Made by a program: the position numbers and the translations under genes. A stretch of DNA of 64,000 nt from assembly GCF_001679645.1 (NCBI RefSeq), contig NZ_LRUN01000060.1, positions 1 to 64,000 on the forward strand, in the 5' to 3' direction. Positions 1 through 7,314 of this stretch are shown here, piece after piece. The number at the start of each line of letters is the position of its first letter. Position 1 is the first letter of the stretch. The notes below the pieces were generated by a model, which ran no database searches, was not told the DNA's origin, and saw only the letters and a program-made list of their open reading frames with translations. Origin of the DNA: Pseudomonas bananamidigenes (GTDB lineage Bacteria > Pseudomonadota > Gammaproteobacteria > Pseudomonadales > Pseudomonadaceae).

Positions 1-10
1 ACGCCGCCAG

Positions 11-83
11 GGACGCTCGGCGTCCGGCTTCAAGACGTGACGCGGAGCGTCACAGGATGCATTCCCACGCGGGAGCGTGGGAA
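11..83. repeat. Array of three short hairpins beyond the MFS gene
   Basis: Three perfect inverted repeats follow each other: GGACGC/GCGTCC at 11-25, GTGACGC/GCGTCAC at 37-53 and TTCCCACGC/GCGTGGGAA at 62-83. They lie just past the stop codon of the minus-strand MFS gene, so they may end or stabilise its transcript. The look is that of an intergenic Pseudomonas repeat family rather than a classic terminator, since no clear T tract follows. Confidence 0.6.
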
Positions 84-103
84 CGATCAGCGTATGGGAG
101 GAC

Positions 104-1402
104 TCAGCGATCTTTGCTCCACAGCCACCCGCCGACCAGAATCCCCATCCCGCACAGCACCGCCACATAGTAGGCAGGCCCCATCGCACTTTCTTTCAGC
201 AGCAGGCTGACCACCATCGGGGTCAGGCCACCAAAGATCGCGTAGGCGACGTTATAGGAGAAGGACAGACCGCTGAAGCGCACCACCGGCGGGAATGCCT
301 TGACCATCACGTATGGCACCGCGCCGATGGTGCCGACCAGGAAACCGGTCAGCGCATACAGCGGGAACAGCCAGCCCGGGTGATCGGCGAGGCTGTGATA
401 GAAGGTCCAGGAACTGGCCAGCAGACCCAGGCAGCCGAACACGAACACGCGACCGGCACCGAAGCGATCCGCCAGTGCGCCGGAAATGATGCAACCGAAG
501 CTCAGGAATACGATGGCCAGGCTGTTGGATTGCAGCGCCACCGTCGGCGAGAAGTGATAGACCGTCTGCAGCACGGTCGGGGTCATCAGGATCACCACGA
601 CGATGCCGGCGGACAGCAGCCAGGTCAGCAGCATCGAGACCGCGATGGCCCCGCGATGGTCACGCAGCACTGCGCGCAGCGGCACTTCTTCGGCCAGGGC
701 CTTGCGCAGCTGCAGTTCGGCGAACACCGGGGTTTCGTGCAGCCAGCGGCGCAGGTAGACCGAGAACAGGCCGAACACGCCGCCGAGCAGGAACGGAATC
801 CGCCAGGCGTAATCCGAGACTTCCACCGGTGTATAAATGCTGTTGATCGCGGTGGCGACCAGCGAACCGAGCAGGATGCCCGCCGTCAGGCCGCTGGTCA
901 GGGTGCCGCAGGCATAGCCGATGTGCTTGCCGGGGACGTGTTCGGAAACGAAGACCCATGCCCCCGGCACTTCGCCGCCGATCGCCGCGCCCTGGATCAC
1001 GCGCATCAACAACAGCAGGATCGGCGCCCACAGGCCGATCTGCGCGTAGGTTGGCAGCAGGCCCATGATCAAGGTCGGGACGGCCATCATGAAGATGCTG
1101 AGTGTGAACATCTTCTTGCGCCCCAGCAGGTCGCCGAAATGCGCCATGACGATACCGCCCAGCGGCCGCGCCAGGTAGCCGGCGGCAAAAATGCCGAAGG
1201 TCTGCATCAGGCGCAGCCACTCGGGCATGTCGGCGGGGAAGAACAACTTGCCGACCACGGTGGCAAAGAACACGAAAATGATGAAATCGTAGAACTCCAG
1301 CGCGCCACCCAGGGCCGATAGCGAGAGAGTCTTGTAGTCATTGCGGGTCAGGGGTCGTGCGGGCTGGTCCGGCTGCGCGATGCTCGAGGGCGCTGTGGTC
1401 AT
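104..1402 (-). CDS. MFS transporter, MHS (metabolite:H+ symporter) type
   Basis: A 432-residue inner-membrane major facilitator with about 12 hydrophobic segments. The N-terminus has GALEFYDFIIFVFFATVVG, the usual first helix of the MHS subfamily (ShiA, KgtP, ProP relatives). The loop-2 motif GRKKMF follows the second helices and RVIQGAAIGGEVPGAW matches the family's helix-4/5 region. These carriers bring organic acids or osmolytes in with protons; the substrate here cannot be read from sequence, though a dicarboxylate or 2-oxoglutarate-like acid is plausible. The open frame continues far upstream, but the ATG at 1402 (MTTAPSSIAQ) gives the normal length and is preceded by AGAGAAG; the upstream extension has no transporter features. 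No co-directional neighbour is close, so it is probably a single-gene unit. Confidence 0.85.
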   Translation of the reverse strand: MTTAPSSIAQPDQPARPLTRNDYKTLSLSALGGALEFYDFIIFVFFATVVGKLFFPADMPEWLRLMQTFGIFAAGYLARPLGGIVMAHFGDLLGRKKMFTLSIFMMAVPTLIMGLLPTYAQIGLWAPILLLLMRVIQGAAIGGEVPGAWVFVSEHVPGKHIGYACGTLTSGLTAGILLGSLVATAINSIYTPVEVSDYAWRIPFLLGGVFGLFSVYLRRWLHETPVFAELQLRKALAEEVPLRAVLRDHRGAIAVSMLLTWLLSAGIVVVILMTPTVLQTVYHFSPTVALQSNSLAIVFLSFGCIISGALADRFGAGRVFVFGCLGLLASSWTFYHSLADHPGWLFPLYALTGFLVGTIGAVPYVMVKAFPPVVRFSGLSFSYNVAYAIFGGLTPMVVSLLLKESAMGPAYYVAVLCGMGILVGGWLWSKDR

Positions 1403-1627
1403 GGCAAGGTCTTCTCTTATAGTCGGATCTGCCGCCACAACAACGCTGGCTGTGGCTCGGGCAGGTTCGGCACCATAGCAAATTGTTCGAAAAAGCACAT
1501 AGAGGCGCGCATTTGACGGCCGAAATGAGAACCGGATGGTCGTCGCGGAGTCTACCGACCGATATACTCGCAATCCTGCTCCGGCTTGTAAGGGGTTGCT
1601 GTGCGAAAACGTTGCTGTCATCCGACG

Positions 1628-1755
1628 CTGTGAGAACGTAGCGAGCGAAAGCAAGACAAGGAAAAAACAGGCTTGGACGCGGAGTTTACGGGTTGTAAAT
1701 GAGCAGTCCGAGCCTGTTTTTGACGCAGGATTGCTGAGCGCAGTAGTTCTCACAG
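1628..1755. repeat. 128-bp long-hairpin element in the 502-bp MFS/thioesterase gap
   Basis: The gap 1403-1904 holds no convincing gene. Its centre is a nested inverted repeat. The outer arms CTGTGAGAAC (1628-1637) and GTTCTCACAG (1746-1755) pair perfectly. Inner arms of 16 nt (1663-1678 with 1706-1721) pair with one G-T wobble, and the tip TTTAC/GTAAA (1685-1689 with 1695-1699) closes a 5-nt loop. Unpaired internal stretches of about 24 nt separate the first two stems. A possible reading frame across it is discarded because its protein is featureless. It looks like a mobile or structured intergenic repeat; the family is not identified. Confidence 0.65.
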
Positions 1756-1904
1756 TGTCGGCAGCCGGTTTCGCAGAGTTTCCCTTCAGTTGCCTTATGG
1801 AAAACGTGACGAACGTAGTATGTTCGGTGCTGAATCGTTTTTCCTGAAGACGGCTACCACCAGCAATACCAAACGAAGAGTCACGGGTCCGAGGCACCCC
1901 CGGC

Positions 1905-2309
1905 ATGATAGAACTCGAACAAGAAGATCCGATCCCGCAAGGCGACCTGGCCCTGCAAATCACCGCACTTCCCCGCGAAACCAACGGCTTTGGCGATATT
2001 TTCGGCGGCTGGCTGGTGGCGCAGATGGACCTGGCCGGTACGGCGATGGCCAGCCGCGTCGCCGGTGGTCGTGTTGCGACCGTTGCCATCGATCGCATGG
2101 CGTTTCTGGTGCCGGTGGCTGTCGGCGCGCAGTTGTCCTTTTATACCCAGACCCTGGAAATCGGCCGCAGCTCGATCCAGATGATGGTCGAGGTGTGGAG
2201 CGACGATCCGTTGTCCAGCGAGTGGCGTAAAGTGACCGAAGCCGTGTTCGTGTTCGTGGCCATCGATGGCAGCGGTCGCACTCGTTCGGTTCCACCGCGC
2301 GCACGTTAA
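1905..2309 (+). CDS. Hotdog-fold acyl-CoA thioesterase (YciA-like)
   Basis: A 134-residue cytoplasmic protein of the hotdog superfamily. Residues near 24-45 (ETNGFGDIFGGWLVAQMD) form the conserved stretch that carries the catalytic Asp/Asn and the start of the central helix of YciA/Acot-type thioesterases, followed by the helix TAMASRVAGGRVATVAIDRM. Family members hydrolyse acyl-CoAs to free acid and CoA and help control CoA pools. Length is typical (about 130). It stands alone between the structured repeat and the mutarotase gene. Substrate chain length cannot be predicted. Confidence 0.82.
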   Translation: MIELEQEDPIPQGDLALQITALPRETNGFGDIFGGWLVAQMDLAGTAMASRVAGGRVATVAIDRMAFLVPVAVGAQLSFYTQTLEIGRSSIQMMVEVWSDDPLSSEWRKVTEAVFVFVAIDGSGRTRSVPPRAR

Positions 2310-2368
2310 ACCTTGCGCCCGTTCGCAGGTCGATAGTCGTCCCAAGTTGCTGATTCGAGAGTTGTCCC

Positions 2369-3280
2369 ATGAACACGCCCAATGTTGAAGCCGTGAAACT
2401 GGATGAACTGAACTGCTGGCGCATCCGCCACGGTCAGGCCGAAGTGCTGGTGGCCCAGCAAGGCGCGCACATCCTCAGTTATCAGGTGGACGGCCAGCCG
2501 CCGCTGATCTGGCTGAACGACAAGGCCGTGTTCAAGACCGGCAAAAGCATCCGCGCCGGTGTGCCGGTGTGCTGGCCGTGGTTCGGCGTCTTCGCCCGCA
2601 ACCCGCAGAGCGTGCAGGCGATGCGTGTCAGCGAAGAGCCGGCGGCGGCTCACGGCTTTGTCCGGGCAACGGACTGGGAACTGGGCGGCATCGAAACCGA
2701 GGGCGAAAGCCTGAAGGTGGAATTCACCCTGCCCTGCCCCGAAGGCGGGTTTCCCGGTTGGCCGCATCAGGTCGACCTGACGCTGACCCTGCGCCTCGAC
2801 GATCAGTTGCACATCAGCCTGACCAGCCACAACCGTGGCACCGATACGGTCAGCATCAGCCAGGCGCTGCACAGTTATTTCGCCGTCAGCGATGTGCGCA
2901 ACGTGCGCGTCGAAGGGGTGGAAGGTCTGGATTACATCGAGACGCTGGACGACTGGAACACTCACCACCAGCAAGGCGATCTACGTTTTGCCGGGGAAAC
3001 CGACCGCATCTACCTCGATGCTCCGCCGCACTTGAGCATCGTCGATCCCGCCTGGGAGCGGCGCATCGTGCTGACGGCAACCGGCTCACGCAGCGCCGTG
3101 ATCTGGAACCCGTGGATCGACCGTGCCGCCGCGTTCAGCGACATGGACAACGACGGCTGGCAGCGCATGCTGTGCATCGAGACGGCGAATGTGATGGATG
3201 ACGTGGTGACCCTGGCACCGCAGGCCAGTCACACCCTGGGTGTCAGCGTCGGCAGCAAGCCGCTTCAATCGATACCGTAA
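2369..3280 (+). CDS. D-hexose-6-phosphate mutarotase (YeaD-like)
   Basis: A 303-residue soluble aldose-epimerase-fold protein. It converts alpha and beta anomers of glucose 6-phosphate and feeds the oxidative hexose pathways. Seen: RAGVPVCWPWFG near residues 53-64, AHGFVRATDWEL near 95-106 carrying the expected active-site His, and SQALHSYFAVSD near 163-174 with the second His. These are the usual YeaD landmarks. The start at 2369 (MNTPNVEAVKLDEL) is 59 nt after the thioesterase stop, and GAGAGTTG precedes it. No operon partner; a REP pair follows its stop. Confidence 0.85.
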   Translation: MNTPNVEAVKLDELNCWRIRHGQAEVLVAQQGAHILSYQVDGQPPLIWLNDKAVFKTGKSIRAGVPVCWPWFGVFARNPQSVQAMRVSEEPAAAHGFVRATDWELGGIETEGESLKVEFTLPCPEGGFPGWPHQVDLTLTLRLDDQLHISLTSHNRGTDTVSISQALHSYFAVSDVRNVRVEGVEGLDYIETLDDWNTHHQQGDLRFAGETDRIYLDAPPHLSIVDPAWERRIVLTATGSRSAVIWNPWIDRAAAFSDMDNDGWQRMLCIETANVMDDVVTLAPQASHTLGVSVGSKPLQSIP

Positions 3281-3286
3281 ACAAAA

Positions 3287-3376
3287 TGTGGGAGCGAGCC
3301 TGCTCGCGAATGCGTTACGTCAGCCACCCTTTCAGGATCTGATACAGCGCTTTCGCGAACGGGCTCGCTCCCACAG
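3287..3376. repeat. REP pair (BIME-like), inverted
   Basis: Two copies of the Pseudomonas REP core face each other: GTGGGAGCGAGCCTGCTCGC at about 3289-3308 and its inverted relative at about 3351-3376. They are separated by roughly 40 nt. They lie between convergent genes (mutarotase and DUF3299), the usual place for such pairs. Confidence 0.8.
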
Positions 3377-3393
3377 TTGTTTTGCGGTGACCA

Positions 3394-3930
3394 TCAGAGA
3401 TCGGACTCCTGCACCACCCGCACCTTGTCGGCGTCCAGCGCATAAGCCGCATCGGCCAGATCGTTGCTGACCTTTTCGATCTTCAACGTGCCGGTCACCC
3501 ACAGCGGCGTGTAGATGTCATCCAGCTTCAGACCCTTTGGATAACGCACCAGCACCAGTTGGTTCGGCGGCGGTGGCGGCACGTGGATGCACGCGCCCGG
3601 GTACGGCACCAGGAAGAACAACGTGCTACGGCCCTTGGCGTCGGATTCCAGCGGCACCGGGTAACCCCCGATGCGGATGTGCTTGTCGTTCATCGACGCC
3701 ACGGTCTTGGTCGAATACATCACCGCCGGCAAACCCTTGGCCTGCTTCATCCCGCCTTTCTGGGTGAAGGTGCCGGTGGCTTCCGGGGAGTTGTGGTCGA
3801 TTTCCGGCATGGCCTCGAGGGCTTTCTGATCCGACTTGGGCATCAGCTCCAGCCAGTCGGTTTCCGGCAGTTCGCCGGCATGGGCCAGACCGCAGCCCAG
3901 CAAAAGGAGAGTCAACAGAAAACGGCGCAT
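3394..3930 (-). CDS. Exported DUF3299-type protein
   Basis: A 178-residue protein with a clear signal peptide (MRRFLLTLLLLGCGLAHA, cut before GELPE). The mature part contains IRIGGYPVPLE and a proline-rich loop CIHVPPPPPNQLVLV, both typical of DUF3299, a family of small periplasmic proteins of unknown role. PLWVTGTLKIEK near the C-terminus is also characteristic. The function is not known. It is separated from the minus-strand GlsB-like gene upstream by an inverted repeat at 3977-4005 and is probably monocistronic. Confidence 0.75.
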   Translation of the reverse strand: MRRFLLTLLLLGCGLAHAGELPETDWLELMPKSDQKALEAMPEIDHNSPEATGTFTQKGGMKQAKGLPAVMYSTKTVASMNDKHIRIGGYPVPLESDAKGRSTLFFLVPYPGACIHVPPPPPNQLVLVRYPKGLKLDDIYTPLWVTGTLKIEKVSNDLADAAYALDADKVRVVQESDL

Positions 3931-3976
3931 GGAGATGCTCGTAGAAGGAGGAAACGGTCAATCGCCGAGCATTCTA

Positions 3977-4005
3977 GCCCTCTCCCCGGGTTTGGCGGAG
4001 AGGGC
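3977..4005 (-). terminator. Hairpin after the GlsB-like gene
   Basis: Perfect 9-bp stem GCCCTCTCC/GGAGAGGGC with an 11-nt loop, just downstream of the stop codon of the minus-strand gene ending at 4020. No T tract follows, so it may act as a transcript-end stabiliser rather than a strong intrinsic terminator. Confidence 0.45.
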
Positions 4006-4019
4006 CTTGTCGCTTTGGA

Positions 4020-4265
4020 TCAGTTCTTTTTGATCAGGCCGTAGATCACCAGCAGGATGATCGCACCCACCAGCGCGCCGAAGAAGCCTGCGCCCTGACC
4101 CGCCTGATAAATGCCCAGGGCCTGGCCGCCGTAGGTGGCTGCCAGCGAACCGCCGATACCCAGCAGGATGGTCATGATCCAGCCCATGCTGTCATCGCCC
4201 GGTTTGAGGAACCGCGCAAGCAGGCCGACGATCAGGCCGATAAAGATGGTTCCGATAATTCCCAT
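4020..4265 (-). CDS. GlsB/YeaQ/YmgE family stress-response membrane protein
   Basis: An 81-residue protein made almost entirely of three hydrophobic segments. It starts MGIIGTIFIGLIVGLLARFL, then has KPGDDSMGWIMTILLGIGG and a final helix ending in GLIKKN. The G-rich helices and the GDD/PG turn are the marks of the transglycosylase-associated protein family, abundant under stress in many bacteria; biochemical role unknown. Inner membrane. Single-gene unit followed by a hairpin. Confidence 0.85.
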   Translation of the reverse strand: MGIIGTIFIGLIVGLLARFLKPGDDSMGWIMTILLGIGGSLAATYGGQALGIYQAGQGAGFFGALVGAIILLVIYGLIKKN

Positions 4266-4377
4266 GGCATTTCCCTCTGAATTGGTCGTTATGCAAAAGC
4301 CTAGTCAGACTTTGGCATCCTGCCATCAGAGAACGGCGGCCCCTTAATGGTTCCGCCGCTGCCAGATGAAACTCTCG

Positions 4378-5460
4378 TTACTCGGCGATCAGCGCCTCGA
4401 CCTTGAGGATCTGCTGCTCGAGGGTCGCCTTGTCCTTGCAGCGCAGGTTGGCGTGACCGACCTTGCGCCCGGCCTTGAAGGCCTTGCCGTAGTGATGCAG
4501 ATGGCAATCGTCGATGGCGATGACCTTTTCAACCGGCGGCACGACGCCGATGAAGTTGAGCATCGCGCTCTCGCCGACCTTGGCGGTGGACCCCAGCGGC
4601 AGACCGGCAACGGCCCGCAGGTGGTTTTCGAACTGGCTGCACTCGGCACCTTCGGTGGTCCAGTGCCCGGAGTTGTGTACGCGCGGGGCGATTTCGTTGG
4701 CCTTGAGGCCGCCGTCGACTTCGAAGAATTCGAACGCCATCACGCCGACATAGTCCAGTTGCTTGAGCACGCGGCTGGAATAGTCTTCAGCCAGGGCCTG
4801 CAGCGGGTGATCGGAACTGGCGACCGACAGTTTGAGAATGCCGCTCTCGTGGGTGTTGTGCACCAGTGGATAGAATTTCGTCTCGCCATCGCGGGCGCGC
4901 ACGGCAATCAGCGACACTTCACCGGTGAACGGCACGAAGCCTTCCAGCAGGCACGGCACGCTGCCGAGTTCAGCGAAAGTATCGACCACGTCTTCCGGCT
5001 TGCGCAGGACTTTCTGGCCCTTGCCGTCGTAACCCAGGGTGCGGGTTTTCAGCACGGCCGGCAGACCGATCGACGCGACGGCGGCATCCAGGTCGGCTTG
5101 CGACTGGATGTCGGCGAACGCCGGGGTCGGAATCCCCAGGTCCTTGAACATGCTTTTCTCGAACCAGCGGTCGCGGGCGATGCGCAGGGCTTCGGCGCTC
5201 GGGTAGACCGGCACGAACTGCGAAAGGAAGGCCACGGTCTCGGCGGGGACGCTTTCGAACTCGAAGGTCACCAGATCGACTTCATCGGCCAGTTGCCGCA
5301 GGTGATCCTGATCGCCGTAATCGGCCCGCAGGTGTTCGCCCAGCGCAGCGGCGCAAGCATCCGGCGCCGGGTCGAGGAATGCGAAGTTCATGCCCAGCGG
5401 AGTACCCGCCAGGGCCAACATGCGACCCAACTGGCCGCCACCGATTACACCGATCTTCAT
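4378..5460 (-). CDS. purK: 5-(carboxyamino)imidazole ribonucleotide synthase
   Basis: A 360-residue ATP-grasp enzyme. With PurE it makes CAIR in purine synthesis; PurK uses ATP and bicarbonate to carboxylate AIR to N5-CAIR. Seen: N-terminal nucleotide fold MKIGVIGGGQLGRMLALAG, the ATP-grasp middle (LKTRTLGYDGKGQ, LLEGFVPFTGEVSLI) and the metal/ATP-binding end (FEFFEVDGGLKANEIAPRVHNSGH). The start at 5460 is chosen because the Gly-rich loop begins immediately; the open frame upstream overlaps purE leader-like sequence without homology. It lies 10 nt after purE, as in the usual purEK operon. Confidence 0.96.
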   Translation of the reverse strand: MKIGVIGGGQLGRMLALAGTPLGMNFAFLDPAPDACAAALGEHLRADYGDQDHLRQLADEVDLVTFEFESVPAETVAFLSQFVPVYPSAEALRIARDRWFEKSMFKDLGIPTPAFADIQSQADLDAAVASIGLPAVLKTRTLGYDGKGQKVLRKPEDVVDTFAELGSVPCLLEGFVPFTGEVSLIAVRARDGETKFYPLVHNTHESGILKLSVASSDHPLQALAEDYSSRVLKQLDYVGVMAFEFFEVDGGLKANEIAPRVHNSGHWTTEGAECSQFENHLRAVAGLPLGSTAKVGESAMLNFIGVVPPVEKVIAIDDCHLHHYGKAFKAGRKVGHANLRCKDKATLEQQILKVEALIAE

Positions 5461-5470
5461 CTCGACACCC

Positions 5471-5962
5471 TCAGGCAATACGTGGGTCTGGATTGTCCAG
5501 GACGCTGTCTGTCTGCTCGGCACGGAAGGTCTTCAGTACCGCGTGGAATTGTGGATGCTTGGCGCCCAGGATGCTCGCCGATAGCAGCGCGGCGTTGATC
5601 GCACCCGCCTTGCCGATGGCCAGGGTGGCAACCGGGATGCCCGCCGGCATCTGCACGATCGACAGCAGCGAATCGACGCCCGAGAGCATGGACGACTGCA
5701 CCGGCACGCCCAGCACCGGCAGGTGGGTCTTGGCCGCACACATGCCTGGCAGGTGGGCTGCGCCACCGGCACCGGCGATGATCACCTCGATGCCGCGGCC
5801 TTCGGCCTCTTCGGCGTACTGGAACAGCAGATCCGGGGTGCGGTGGGCGGAAACCACCTTGACCTCGTACGGGATGCCGAGCTTTTCCAGCATATCGGCG
5901 GTGTGGCTAAGGGTGGACCAATCGGACTTGGAGCCCATGATCACGCCAACCAGTGCACTCAT
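5471..5962 (-). CDS. purE: N5-CAIR mutase (PurE class I)
   Basis: A 163-residue cytosolic enzyme that moves the carboxylate of N5-CAIR to give CAIR. MGSKSDWSTLSHTADML at the N-terminus and VVSAHRTPDLLFQYAEEA are the substrate-binding signature of class I PurE, and AGAGGAAHLPGM follows. First gene of purEK. Its 5' leader, only about 120 nt to a TATACT box, contains two intrinsic-terminator-like hairpins (6001-6063), so its expression may be set by attenuation, or the hairpins may end the upstream LysR transcript. Confidence 0.97.
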   Translation of the reverse strand: MSALVGVIMGSKSDWSTLSHTADMLEKLGIPYEVKVVSAHRTPDLLFQYAEEAEGRGIEVIIAGAGGAAHLPGMCAAKTHLPVLGVPVQSSMLSGVDSLLSIVQMPAGIPVATLAIGKAGAINAALLSASILGAKHPQFHAVLKTFRAEQTDSVLDNPDPRIA

Positions 5963-6000
5963 CGTCGCGCCTCTTCTCTCTGGGCGCCCGCAGGCGCGTC

Positions 6001-6080
6001 AAAAACAACAAGCCACGCAGATTGCGTGGCTTGTTGTAGGAAAAATGGCCGGACGAACCGGCCGAAGGCCGCGCAGTATA
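6001..6080 (-). promoter_or_regulatory. purE leader with two terminator-like hairpins and a rival stem
   Basis: Read on the minus strand, a TATACT box (6080-6075, no strong -35) is followed by a small stem CGGCC-TTC-GGCCG (6071-6059). A second stem GGCCGG-TTCGT-CCGGCC (6063-6047) shares bases with the first and ends in ATTTTT. A third, 14-bp perfect stem (6037-6024 with 6018-6005, loop AATCT) ends in TTTTT. The last hairpin finishes about 40 nt before the purE ATG. The first and second stems are mutually exclusive, an arrangement like an antiterminator and terminator. They could also simply end the LysR-gene transcript. Confidence 0.5.
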
Positions 6081-6185
6081 CCGCAAAGAAAGCAATAAAC
6101 AGCCCCCGTTGCGACCATCTGTCATCTGCCGCAAAAGCCCGGTTTTATTGACTCGAAGGTCAGTGACAGAACACCGCAAATGCCC

Positions 6186-6209
6186 TGTGGGAGCGAGCTT
6201 GCTCCCACA
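6186..6209. repeat. Single REP palindrome
   Basis: TGTGGGAGC and GCTCCCACA flank the 6-nt loop GAGCTT. This short Pseudomonas REP variant sits just past the stop codon of the LysR gene. Confidence 0.75.
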
Positions 6210-6226
6210 ATGGGCTCTGCGGTGGC

Positions 6227-7135
6227 TCAGGAAGCTTGCGCCGCGCCGCCTTCCAGCTTGCGCCACAACAGCCGAACGTTGGCCTTGCGCACCAGCGCGC
6301 AGCGGTACAGGCGAATTTCCAGCGGCACATGCCACTGCGGGCCGCCGCACACCACCAGTTCGCCCCGGGCCAGTTCATTCCGCACGCTCAATTGCGGAAC
6401 CCAGGCGATACCCAGGCCTTCCAGGGCCATGCTTTTCAGACTGTCGGCCATGGCGGTTTCATAAATCGTGGTGAAACGCAGCTGACGCTGACGCAGCAAA
6501 CCGTTCACCGATCGCCCGAGAAACGCTCCGGCGCTGTAGGCCAGCAGCGGCACGCTGGCGTCACCTTCCAGATCGAACAACGGCTTGCCGTTGGCGTCCG
6601 CCGCGCACACCGGGAGCATTTCGGTCTGGCCCAAATGCAGCGAGGGGAAGATTTCCGGGTCCATCTGCATCGCTGCATCCGGGTCGTAGAACGCCAGCAT
6701 CAGATCACAGCCACCCTCACGCAGCGCGTGCACGGCATCGCCGACGTTGGTCGCCACCAGCCGCGTGGCGATGTTCAGGCCTTCGTTACGCAGCTGCGCG
6801 ATCCAGCGCGGGAAAAAGCCCAGCGCCAGCGAGTGCGCCGCCGCGACCTGGATGACTTCGCCCTGCCCGCCTTCCAGATGATGCAAATGGCGCAGCACTT
6901 CGCCAAGCTGTTCGACCACAGTGCGCGCGGTCACCAGAAACAGTTGCCCTGCCGCCGTCAGCTCCACCGGCGTGCGCGAGCGGTTGACCAGCGTCAAGCC
7001 GAGCGCGGCCTCCAGGCTGCGGATCCGCCGGCTGAACGCCGGCTGGGTCACGAAGCGCCGTTCGGCCGCCTGCGAAAAGCTGCGGGTAGCGGCCAAAGCA
7101 CTGAAGTCTTCAAGCCATTTGCTTTCCAGATTCAT
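6227..7135 (-). CDS. LysR-type regulator, HypT/YjiE-like
   Basis: A 302-residue LysR regulator: winged helix-turn-helix at about residues 5-64 (LESKWLEDFSALAATRSFSQ, then VTQPAFSRRIRSLE) and a periplasmic-binding-like effector domain. The N-terminus and AAAHSLALGFFP closely resemble E. coli HypT (YjiE), the hypochlorite-responsive regulator, as I remember that sequence. Start 7135 has an excellent GGGAGGAG site; an upstream extension is rejected. It is divergent from aspA, so it may instead or also control aspartate metabolism. The effector cannot be read from the sequence. Confidence 0.8.
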   Translation of the reverse strand: MNLESKWLEDFSALAATRSFSQAAERRFVTQPAFSRRIRSLEAALGLTLVNRSRTPVELTAAGQLFLVTARTVVEQLGEVLRHLHHLEGGQGEVIQVAAAHSLALGFFPRWIAQLRNEGLNIATRLVATNVGDAVHALREGGCDLMLAFYDPDAAMQMDPEIFPSLHLGQTEMLPVCAADANGKPLFDLEGDASVPLLAYSAGAFLGRSVNGLLRQRQLRFTTIYETAMADSLKSMALEGLGIAWVPQLSVRNELARGELVVCGGPQWHVPLEIRLYRCALVRKANVRLLWRKLEGGAAQAS

Positions 7136-7314
7136 CACTCCTCCCGGACACGCACCAAAACAGGTCACACGTCTGCCGCGCACGCGGCGTCACACGGGCA
7201 TTATGCCGAATATGCATAGGGCAGTGTTTAACAGCATTGGCCCAAAAAATCGCAGAAGCCTAGGATTCGCAGCGTTCCGGCACAGACCGGGTCCATATCG
7301 AGATGATTTCCATC

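Noticed and set aside
1536..1847. Open frame of 103 codons across the long hairpin
   Set aside because: The protein is featureless and lies on the inverted-repeat element; no ribosome site.
1403..2098. N-terminal extension of the MFS transporter to 2098 on the minus strand
   Set aside because: It would run over the repeat element and the thioesterase gene; the ATG at 1402 gives the family length.
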